NCBI GenBank assembly: GCA_026388155.1
Contig: JAPLKI010000001.1
Coordinates: 34,149-98,148, forward strand
Length of the DNA stretch: 64,000 nucleotides
Source of the DNA: Elusimicrobiota bacterium
GTDB lineage: Bacteria > Elusimicrobiota > Elusimicrobia > Elusimicrobiales > UBA9959
Reading direction: 5' to 3'
The position numbers and the translations under genes are program-made. The notes below the pieces were generated by a model. The model saw only the letters and a program-made list of their open reading frames with translations, did not search any database and was not told where the DNA came from. Shown one piece after another: positions 57,690-64,000 of the stretch (positions are counted from its first letter, which is position 1; the number at the start of each line of letters is the position of its first letter).

Positions 57690-58929
57690 TTTTAACGATC
57701 CTTTCGTAATTCTCCGGAGTCGCCTTGAAGGCCACTTTTATCCTGCCGTCTTCATAAAGAGTTTCTTTTACTGCGCAGGCTTTATAGAGTTCCCCGAGCA
57801 GATCGTTCCTTCGCGCGGGCAGTTCGAGCGAGTATTCTTTCCATTTGCGCGAGAGCGATTTTTCGGCAAGTTCCAAAAGTTCTTTCATCCCGGAGCCGGA
57901 GAGCGCCGAAACAAATACCGGGTTCAGGCGCGCCGGCGACCAGATGGAAAGCGCCGGGTTTTTAACGAGGTCGGCCTTGTTAAAGACATTAATTACAGGT
58001 ATGCCTTCCAGGTCGAGTGTTTTCAGGGTTTCAGCCACGGCTTCGTGCTGGGTTTTAAGATAAGAGGAAGCTCCGTCGTGCACATGTATTATCAGGTCGG
58101 AGTAAGTTATTTCCTCAAGGGTGGAGCGGAAGGCCGCTATCAGCTGGTGGGGCAGGTTCTGTATGAAGCCCACCGTGTCGGTAAAAAGCGCCCAGCCGCC
58201 GCCGGGAAGTTTAACGCGCTTGGTGGCCGGGTCAAGGGTGGCGAAAAGTTTGTCGTCGGTGTAAATGGAGTGTCTGCCGCCTGTAAGGCGGTTAAGCAAA
58301 GTGGACTTGCCGGCGTTCGTATAGCCCACTAAAGATATCTGCGCCATGGGCAGCGCGTCGCGGGTTTTGCGCTGGTTCCGGCGTTCTTTCCTTATCGTTT
58401 CAATTCCGGCTTTAAGTTCTATTATTTTGTCGCGCAGCGCCCGGCGTTCGTATTCGATTTTGCGTTCGCCAGGGCCCCTGGTCCCTATCATGCCGTGCTG
58501 CTGCTCAAGGCCCGCGCCCTTGCCTGTAAGGCGCGACGCGGCGTAAGAAAAACGCGCCAGTTTTACCTGCAGGCGTCCTTCCCTGGTGCGCGCCCGCTGG
58601 GAAAAGATCTCAAGTATGAGGAATGTGCGCTCTATCGCCGGAACACCGAGCAGGCGTTCAAGGTTCCTCTGCTGGGCGCTTGTGAGGGCCTTGTCAAAAA
58701 TCACGAGCCCGGCGCGCGTTTCTTTGATAAGTTCTTTTAGCTCTTCAATTTTACCGGAGCCGATGAGCGTGGCGGGATTATAAGCGGAAAGGGTGACCGT
58801 AAGTTTTTTCACCGGCTCAAGAGAAGCGGTTTGGGCCAGGCGCCAGAGTTCCTCAAGCGAGGTATCCGAGGAAAAATCCGCCTCCGCGCGGCTTTTCAGT
58901 TTAACCGACAGAAGAATCGCTTTTATCAT
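57664..58929 (-). CDS. hflX: GTPase HflX
   Basis: 421 residues. N-terminal HflX domain (LIGSGKIEELKELI, VIFDKALTSAQQRNLE, and the GTRGPGERKIEYERR helix). GTPase domain: G1 VGYTNAGKSTLLNRL, G3 DTVGFIQNLPHQLI, G4 NKAD, G5 VSALSGSGM. It binds and splits stalled 50S or 70S ribosomes, as in other bacteria. The C-terminal eight residues are made from a heptad repeat. Confidence 0.94.
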   Translation of the reverse strand: MIKAILLSVKLKSRAEADFSSDTSLEELWRLAQTASLEPVKKLTVTLSAYNPATLIGSGKIEELKELIKETRAGLVIFDKALTSAQQRNLERLLGVPAIERTFLILEIFSQRARTREGRLQVKLARFSYAASRLTGKGAGLEQQHGMIGTRGPGERKIEYERRALRDKIIELKAGIETIRKERRNQRKTRDALPMAQISLVGYTNAGKSTLLNRLTGGRHSIYTDDKLFATLDPATKRVKLPGGGWALFTDTVGFIQNLPHQLIAAFRSTLEEITYSDLIIHVHDGASSYLKTQHEAVAETLKTLDLEGIPVINVFNKADLVKNPALSIWSPARLNPVFVSALSGSGMKELLELAEKSLSRKWKEYSLELPARRNDLLGELYKACAVKETLYEDGRIKVAFKATPENYERIVKRIAASVQR

Positions 58930-58937
58930 ATCTTAAC

Positions 58938-59058
58938 AACAGGGTATAGGGGCCAGAGACCAGGGGTTAGGGAAGGAGTTCCTGATTTATACAAATTCCC
59001 CCCTTCATTCGCCCTTCGCCGCCAGTTCCCATACTTCAGCCCTCAGCCTTCAGCCTAT
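58938..59058. repeat. Heptad hairpin locus reaching into miaA
   Basis: Left arm GGCCAGAGACCAGGGGTTAGG, apex AAGGAGTTCCTG, and an AGGCTGA-type right part (CTTCAGCCCTCAGCCTTCAG). The right part encodes the C-terminus NRLKAEG of MiaA. Confidence 0.8.
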
Positions 59059-60013
59059 TCACAATATCATCGGCTATTTCTTCCGGCTTGTAGTCCGAGA
59101 AGCTTTCAAGATCCAGCCGCCGGGCGTTTTTGTACCTGGAAAACCAGGTGTTCTGGCGTTTCGCGTAGGACATTGAGAGCATGGTAATGGAGTGGATGGC
59201 TTCCGCGCGGGTCAGTCGTCCTGAGTGAAAATCAAGAACCTGCGGATACCCCAGCGATTTAAGCCCCGGCGCGTCTTCAGGGTAACCGCGCTCCAGCAGG
59301 TTTTTTGTTTCCTGAAGCCATTCGTCAAAACGGGTAATGGCGCGCTGTTTTATGCGTTCGTTTAAAAGCTCTTTTTTCCAATGGAAAAAAATGAAAGTCC
59401 CCAGATGCGCCGGGAGGGCGTTAAAAAAACGCCCCGACCAGATCTCGGAAACCGGGCGGCCCGCGAGTTTGGTTATCTCTATGGCGCGCATAACGCGCTG
59501 GATGTTTCCGGGAGGGATGATGCTTGCCGCTTTCGGGTCAAGTTCCTTTAAAACCGAGTGCAGCGCTTCCTTGCCGTCCCGCTCGGCTTTGGCTGCCAGT
59601 TCCGCGCGAAGCGCGGGGTCGGCCGCGGGCAGCGGGTCAAGGCCGTTCCAAAGGGCTTGTATGTACATGCCTGTGCCGCCGGCAATTATCGGGGTTTTTC
59701 CCCGTGCTTTTATTTCATTGATCTTCTGGCGGGCCGAGCGCACAAAAGAGGCGGCGTCATAACTTGAACGCGGGTCAATAATGTCCACCAGGTGGTAGGG
59801 CACGCCGCTGACCAGGTAAACGCTTTGGCCCTCCGTTTCAGTCCAGGCGCCCGCGGGTTTGGCGGTACCGGCCGAAAGATATTTGTAAATCTGTTTTGAA
59901 TCCGCGGAAATGATTTCCCCGTTGACCCTGGCGGCCAGCGCCAGCGCCACTTCGGTTTTACCCGAGGCGTTAGCCCCCATGAGGGTTATGGGCTTGAAGA
60001 ATGGTTGGAACAT
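59036..60013 (-). CDS. miaA: tRNA dimethylallyltransferase
   Basis: 325 residues. P-loop GANASGKTEVA, DSKQIYKYLSAGTAKP, YHLVDIIDPRSSYDAASF, AGGTGMYIQAL and YAKRQNTWFSR identify MiaA. It adds the dimethylallyl group to A37 of tRNAs reading U-initial codons, forming i6A. MiaB, which adds the methylthio group to the same base, is 570 bases upstream on the same strand, so both steps are in one operon with pilZ. Confidence 0.95.
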   Translation of the reverse strand: MFQPFFKPITLMGANASGKTEVALALAARVNGEIISADSKQIYKYLSAGTAKPAGAWTETEGQSVYLVSGVPYHLVDIIDPRSSYDAASFVRSARQKINEIKARGKTPIIAGGTGMYIQALWNGLDPLPAADPALRAELAAKAERDGKEALHSVLKELDPKAASIIPPGNIQRVMRAIEITKLAGRPVSEIWSGRFFNALPAHLGTFIFFHWKKELLNERIKQRAITRFDEWLQETKNLLERGYPEDAPGLKSLGYPQVLDFHSGRLTRAEAIHSITMLSMSYAKRQNTWFSRYKNARRLDLESFSDYKPEEIADDIVNRLKAEG

Positions 60014-60035
60014 CAGTTAATGGGCAGAAATCAGC

Positions 60036-60100
60036 AAACAGTGAATAGTAAATAGCGAAAAGCCCCCTTATTGCTATACCCTATTCGCTACTCGCTGTTC
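60036..60100. repeat. Heptad hairpin locus (AATAGCG-type) between pilZ and miaA
   Basis: Left arm AACAGTG/AATAGTA/AATAGCG, right arm CTATTCG/CTACTCG/CTGTTCG, with CCCCCTTATTGC in the loop. Confidence 0.85.
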
Positions 60101-60109
60101 GGGGCGTTT

Positions 60110-60586
60110 TTACTTCTTCTTGAAAGGTAAATCGTCTTTTTGCGGCTTGTTGCACAGGCCATGCGCCCGGCAGGTTTCAACGCACACTTCCGGGAGTTTT
60201 AAGATCATGCGGGTGTCGCAGTCGGCGTAATCTTCGGCCATTTCGTTTATCCGCTTGCGGTCGTCGGGGCTGATGCTGGAAAAAGAAATGCCGTTCATGA
60301 AAACGCCGCCCCTTTCCTTGACCCATGAAATTTTGCCGGTAACGGGTATTTCCCGGATGCCGCCGAGTTTAAGGATGATATTGAGCTCATTTGAGTGCGG
60401 GGGCTCAAGGAAAGTAATAAGGCGCATGCCGCCGGCGGAAAGATCCACAAGTATGGCCGGCTGCGGCTTGGTTTTACCGCCTTCCGCTTTGGCTGAAAAC
60501 TGGACATCCACCGGTTCAAGTATACCGTGCAGTATGGGCAGGCGCACATGCTGGCGTCTTTCTTTTACAACTTTATTCTTTTTCAT
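60110..60586 (-). CDS. PilZ domain protein
   Basis: 158 residues. The c-di-GMP-binding RRQHVRLP (RxxxR) is at 11-18 and the DLSAGGMRL (D/NxSxxG) motif near 49-57, so the binding site is intact. A C-terminal region has four cysteines (YADCDTRM, EVCVETCRAHGLC) that could bind metal and is unusual for PilZ. It may couple c-di-GMP to pilus activity (pilT at 34.4 kb). Its ATG overlaps the miaB stop by 4 bases. Confidence 0.88.
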   Translation of the reverse strand: MKKNKVVKERRQHVRLPILHGILEPVDVQFSAKAEGGKTKPQPAILVDLSAGGMRLITFLEPPHSNELNIILKLGGIREIPVTGKISWVKERGGVFMNGISFSSISPDDRKRINEMAEDYADCDTRMILKLPEVCVETCRAHGLCNKPQKDDLPFKKK

Positions 60587-61860
60587 CTTATCACCTTCCC
60601 GTTCAGGATGTTTTTGTCAGTGCCGGTTATCTCAACTCTCAGCGTCTCTCCGGGGGAGCCTGCCCTGTCCGTGAAACAGGTGAAATTAGTGGACGTCCTG
60701 CCGGAAGTTTCTGTCTCAAATAGCACTTCCTCTATTTTACCAATTCTTTTCTTTAAAATGTCACGCGAATTTTCCTTGACGGCGGAAAGCAGGCGTTCAA
60801 GACGCGCCTCCATGAGGGGCTCGCTTATCTGCGTTTTCATTTCGGATTTATCAGTGCGTGGGGAATACTTGAAACAGAAGGCGAAAGAAAATCCCCCCTC
60901 CCGCGCCAGCGCGAGCGTCCGCGAAAAATCTTCTTCAGTCTCGCCCGGATAGCCCACTATAAAATCAGTGGAAACGGAAACGTCTCCGGCGGCCGCGCGC
61001 ATGCGGGCGATAAGGTCCAGGTACCCGGCGCGGGTATAGCCGCGCCTCATCAGCTTAAGGATGCGGTCCGAACCGGACTGTACCGGCAGGTGTATATGGC
61101 GGGAAAGTTTAGGCTCGCCGGCAAGCAGCTCAAAAAACGCCTTGTCAAAAAAAAGCGGGTGCGGGCTCATGAAACGTACCCGCCGCACATCTTTAATGGC
61201 GCAGACTTTTTTAAGCAGTCCGGCAAAAGCGGTTTTGCCGCAGCGGTAGGCGTTTACCGTCTGGCCCAAAAGGACTATCTCGCGCGCGCCGGCCCCGGCC
61301 TTGGCGCGGGCCTCTTCAAGTATGGCCTCGGGCTCAATACAAACGGCTTCTCCCCGCACCGAGGGCACCACGCAATAAGAGCATTTAAGCGAACAGCCGC
61401 GCATGATAGTTACATAAGCCGAAAGCGGCGATTTGAAAATTTCAGCGGGGACGGTTCCCGGCGTTTCAAAATGAGCGTCAAGCAGTTCTTGCAGGCGGCC
61501 AAGTTCTTTCGCCCCAAGTACGCCGTCTATGAACGGGAATTTGGTTTTAAGGAATTTTCCCCCCAGGCGCTGGGCCGCGCAGCCCATTACGAAAACCTTG
61601 CCGGCGGGTTTATCGCGCTTCCATTTTCTGAGGCGTCCTATCTGCGAAACGGCTTTATCCTCCGCCTTCTGGCGCACGGTGCAGGTGTTTATCACCACGG
61701 CGTCTGCTTTGGAAATATCCTCTGTCAGTTCGAAAGCCCTTTCGTGGAAAGCCGCGGCAATGTCCGCGGAGTCCGCCTCGTTCATCTGGCATCCGAATGT
61801 AATAATACAGACTTTTCCCGGGCGGCGGGATACGGGTTGCGGTTTAGGGTTGTTTTCCAT
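60583..61860 (-). CDS. miaB: tRNA-2-methylthio-N6-dimethylallyladenosine synthase
   Basis: 425 residues. Radical-SAM methylthiotransferase: N-terminal UPF0004 domain with cysteines in ITFGCQMNEADSAD, VINTCTVRQKAE and VMGCAAQR. The radical-SAM cluster is RGCSLKCSYCVVPSVRG. The TRAM domain follows at the end. It adds the methylthio group to i6A37. Its first 34 nucleotides and the 85 bases before its start codon recur, inverted, at 63882-64000. Confidence 0.94.
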   Translation of the reverse strand: MENNPKPQPVSRRPGKVCIITFGCQMNEADSADIAAAFHERAFELTEDISKADAVVINTCTVRQKAEDKAVSQIGRLRKWKRDKPAGKVFVMGCAAQRLGGKFLKTKFPFIDGVLGAKELGRLQELLDAHFETPGTVPAEIFKSPLSAYVTIMRGCSLKCSYCVVPSVRGEAVCIEPEAILEEARAKAGAGAREIVLLGQTVNAYRCGKTAFAGLLKKVCAIKDVRRVRFMSPHPLFFDKAFFELLAGEPKLSRHIHLPVQSGSDRILKLMRRGYTRAGYLDLIARMRAAAGDVSVSTDFIVGYPGETEEDFSRTLALAREGGFSFAFCFKYSPRTDKSEMKTQISEPLMEARLERLLSAVKENSRDILKKRIGKIEEVLFETETSGRTSTNFTCFTDRAGSPGETLRVEITGTDKNILNGKVIR

Positions 61861-61945
61861 TTCTGCTCTGCCTCAATAAATAAAAAATTAAATGGCGCGA
61901 AAAATTCTGCATTTCGGAGTTTTTTGTCGGAGATTTTGATGTTCC
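61827..61945 (-). repeat. Left arm of a perfect 119-bp inverted repeat
   Basis: Exact reverse complement of 63882-64000. It includes the miaB start codon (61858-61860), 34 nt of miaB and 85 nt of its leader. Beyond 61945 the two arms differ. The other end of the repeat is cut by the window. Confidence 0.95.
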
Positions 61946-62225
61946 AGAACCAGAAGAGTTGAGCCGGTGGCCACCGGTTGATAAAAACCCCGCCTCGGCT
62001 TGCTTCGCGGCGCCCAGGCGGGATTTTCTGTTAATATTATGTCGCCACCGGAAGAGGCAGAAACAACCCATACAACAAGGAAGCTAAGGCCGGGACAGCC
62101 CGACAAGCCGGGCAGACCCGGCCTTAGCCGCCTTATTTTATCCCGCCCGCCCATTTGCGCGCTTTTACGCCACGCAAAAGCGCACATTTACCCCATAAAA
62201 AAGAAAAGACAAAAGGTGTAAAAAG
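61861..62225. other. 365-bp spacer between miaB and the HTH gene
   Basis: Contains the rest of the inverted-repeat arm, the palindrome CCGGTGGCCACCGG (61964-61977), a terminator-like hairpin CCCGCCT/AGGCGGG (61985-62024), a long hairpin with 12-bp perfect stem GCTAAGGCCGGG/CCCGGCCTTAGC (62083-62128), and GCGCTTTT/AAAAGCGC (62158-62182). The hairpin series lies just upstream of the recombinase operon and could contain its att or operator sites. Confidence 0.65.
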
Positions 62226-62423
62226 ATGTATCATATCCTTATGAAACGCTACAACATGGTTGAAGCCGCTAAACAATTAGGCGTAACCCGTCAAACAATT
62301 TACTACTGGATGAAAAAAGGTTGGGTGAAACCTAGCCGTGACTATCGGGACTTCCCGATATTCACGGAAACGGATTTAAAGAAACTTAAAAAGTGGAAAG
62401 AAACAATTAAGGTGGCCAAATGA
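62226..62423 (+). CDS. Small MerR-type helix-turn-helix protein (excisionase-like)
   Basis: 65 residues, or 60 if it starts at the second ATG (62241). The helix-turn-helix is MVEAAKQLGVTRQTIYYWMKKGWVKP, as in MerR-like/Xis-like helix_17 proteins, followed by FPIFTETDLKKLKKWKE. It overlaps the recombinase by ATGA, so the two are translationally coupled. It probably acts as directionality factor or repressor for the recombinase. That is inferred from the pairing, not from sequence alone. Confidence 0.75.
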   Translation: MYHILMKRYNMVEAAKQLGVTRQTIYYWMKKGWVKPSRDYRDFPIFTETDLKKLKKWKETIKVAK

Positions 62424-64000
62424 AAATCGCTTTATATTTAAGAGTTTCCACGGAAGACCAGGCCAAGGAAGGCTATTCCCTTGAGGTGCAAAGGGAAACC
62501 CTTGAAGCTTTTGCCAAACGGGAAGGCCTTGAGATTTACAAGATCTACTCGGACGACGGTATTAGCGGTTACACCTCGGACAGGCGGCCCGCGCTTGCCG
62601 CACTTTTGGCTGACGCCAAAAGCGGCAAATTCGATTTGGTGTTAGTTTCCAAATTGGACCGTTTCAGCCGGAACCTGCGCGACCTCTTAAATTTGGTAGA
62701 GGAGCTTTGCAGCTACGGCGTGGGCTTTAAGTCGGCGGGGGAACCCTTTGATACCACAACCTCGGCCGGCAAGCTTATGTTCCAGCAACTTGGCAGTTTT
62801 GCCGAGTTCGAGCGCAACCGCATAGCCGAGCGAGTATTCCCCGGCATGGTCAAAGGCGTTCAGCAGGGCAACTGGCAGGGCTCAAGATACACGCCCTACG
62901 GCTACAAATATAACAAAGCCGCCAAGCTGCTGGAGGTAGTGGAAAGCGAGGCCGAGGTTGTGCGGCGCATTTACGCCCTTTACCTTGAGGGCAAAAGCAC
63001 CCTGGCTATAGGAACCATCCTTACCAAGCAAGGCGTAAGGAACCGTAAGGGCAATTATTTCGGCACCAAGGTTATAGGCGATATCCTTAAAAATCCTATC
63101 TACACCGGCAAGATCGTTTGGAACGCACACCACTACGACAAAACCAAGAAAACAGCCAAGGGTTATAAATACGTAAAGAACTCTCCTGATAAAATTATTA
63201 CCGCACAAGGCAAACACACGGCCCTTATTAGCGACGAAGTTTTTGCGCAAGCGCAAAAGCTTCGCGCTGAAAAGCGCATCGCCCTGCGCAAGGCCAAGCC
63301 GGGGGACTACTTGTTATCCGGCCTGATGTTCTGCGGCAAATGCAATCATAAGTATGTGGGCGCATCCTCGGTATCGAACCACCGCACGAAGGCCACAAAA
63401 AAATGGTATCGCTGCTCTTCAAGGACGCGCAGTTATACCACCTGCCGCAACAAAAGCGTTAAGGCCGAGGCCATTGAACCACATCTTGAGCACATGCTTG
63501 AAATACTGCTCAAAAACGACAAATTAAGGGACCGATGGCCGAACATGACTTGTCCGGCCATCAGGCCCCAGGAAGACGAAAAAAAGGCAAAAAAGGCGGT
63601 TCGCCAAAGCCTGTCGGACAATTTCGCCAAACAGGCGAAATTGACCGACGCCTACATAGAAAGCCTCATGTCCAAGGAAGTTTTTGAGGCCTCAAACAAA
63701 GAATTAATGCAGAAAGGCGAAGAGCTGAAAAAGCTGGCGGCCTTCTACGAGTTGCGCCAGATAGACCGCGAAAAATCCGCGGACTATCTGGCGAGGGTCC
63801 ATGAGTTCCGTTCCGACGGTGATCCGCAGAAAGAGTTGTTCAGCGCCACCGACCGCAAGCGCATGGTCAACCTGGTGTTCAGGAACATCAAAATCTCCGA
63901 CAAAAAACTCCGAAATGCAGAATTTTTCGCGCCATTTAATTTTTTATTTATTGAGGCAGAGCAGAAATGGAAAACAACCCTAAACCGCAACCCGTATCCC
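62420..64000 (+). CDS. Large serine recombinase (partial at the window end)
   Basis: At least 527 residues with no stop before the window ends. Resolvase catalytic domain: R8 and nucleophile S10 in LYLRVSTEDQA, then SKLDRFSRN. The recombinase domain follows (GKSTLAIGTILTKQGV, ILKNPIYTGKI). Zinc ribbon: LSGLMFCGKCNHKYVG and WYRCSS plus TTCRNK. A coiled coil ends the chain, then NIKISDKKL and PFNFLFIEAEQKW as in other family members. It cuts and joins att sites of a mobile element. Its last 119 bp are the right arm of the inverted repeat shared with the miaB 5' end, so its C-terminus reads into miaB-like sequence. Confidence 0.9.
   Translation, partial: MKIALYLRVSTEDQAKEGYSLEVQRETLEAFAKREGLEIYKIYSDDGISGYTSDRRPALAALLADAKSGKFDLVLVSKLDRFSRNLRDLLNLVEELCSYGVGFKSAGEPFDTTTSAGKLMFQQLGSFAEFERNRIAERVFPGMVKGVQQGNWQGSRYTPYGYKYNKAAKLLEVVESEAEVVRRIYALYLEGKSTLAIGTILTKQGVRNRKGNYFGTKVIGDILKNPIYTGKIVWNAHHYDKTKKTAKGYKYVKNSPDKIITAQGKHTALISDEVFAQAQKLRAEKRIALRKAKPGDYLLSGLMFCGKCNHKYVGASSVSNHRTKATKKWYRCSSRTRSYTTCRNKSVKAEAIEPHLEHMLEILLKNDKLRDRWPNMTCPAIRPQEDEKKAKKAVRQSLSDNFAKQAKLTDAYIESLMSKEVFEASNKELMQKGEELKKLAAFYELRQIDREKSADYLARVHEFRSDGDPQKELFSATDRKRMVNLVFRNIKISDKKLRNAEFFAPFNFLFIEAEQKWKTTLNRNPYP
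63882..64000 (+). repeat. Right arm of the perfect 119-bp inverted repeat
   Basis: Exact reverse complement of 61827-61945. On this side the sequence is the 3' end of the recombinase frame, and it contains an ATG at 63967 followed by 34 nt identical to the beginning of miaB. The repeat may continue beyond the window. Confidence 0.95.

Overview
The window reads as about 64 kb of chromosome from a diderm bacterium of moderate GC content. I infer Elusimicrobiota from a mix of traits: a type IV pilin with a short lineage-like body, beta-barrel outer-membrane proteins, a class II (B12-dependent) ribonucleotide reductase, a compact ftsQ-ftsA-ftsZ-pilT order, and large coiled-coil, TPR and HEAT proteins. 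This placement rests on recognition, not on a tree. Most of the content is housekeeping, about 55 protein genes. There are also five intact tRNA genes and one truncated tRNA.

Layout. 0-3.4 kb: acyl-CoA ligase, acyl carrier protein and Kbl-type alpha-oxoamine synthase. 3.5-5.7 kb: DUF4912 protein and GH57 branching enzyme. 5.8-12.7 kb (minus): RluA, Lgt, a HAD phosphatase, a metallo-beta-lactamase-fold hydrolase, FtsB, enolase and a phosphohexomutase. 12.7-17.7 kb (plus): secreted protein, O-methyltransferase, TlpA/DUF3738 lipoprotein, YacP-like nuclease, tRNA-Leu, Psd and PssA (phosphatidylethanolamine synthesis). 17.7-26.4 kb (minus): MetG, HolB, Tmk, a 14-TPR CsgG-like protein and NrdJ. 27-44 kb (plus): coiled coil, FtsQ/FtsA/FtsZ, PilT, deoxynucleoside kinase, Cmk, PlsC, S1, TPR protein, a protease/propeller/barrel outer-membrane protein and a HEAT protein, with a pilin and tRNA-Lys on the minus strand. 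44.3-47 kb: a gene-poor, AT-rich, repeat-rich gap. 47-61.9 kb (minus): two porin-like proteins, TPR protein, Apt, sigma factor, acylphosphatase, glycosyltransferase, MerR, HU, DUF151 nuclease, PlsY, HflX, MiaA, PilZ, MiaB and three tRNAs. 61.9-64 kb (plus): small HTH protein plus large serine recombinase inside a perfect inverted repeat.

The gap at 44.3-47 kb looks like the replication terminus. Genes on both sides point into it, and it holds a 28-bp site at 45788-45815 that closely matches dif, the XerC/XerD chromosome-dimer resolution site.

The most unusual feature is a dense system of short repeats. About 30 intergenic spacers carry tandem 7-bp units. Their sequence differs from locus to locus, but the architecture is shared: a left arm of heptads, an apex close to AAGGAACTCCTTA, and a right arm of complementary heptads. 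In at least eight genes the heptads run into coding sequence and supply signal peptides, C-termini, an N-terminus or an internal loop. Three further palindromic families (called B, C and D here) are scattered and sometimes nested. B and D also sit in frame inside proteins, including FtsQ, in the manner of Rickettsia palindromic elements.
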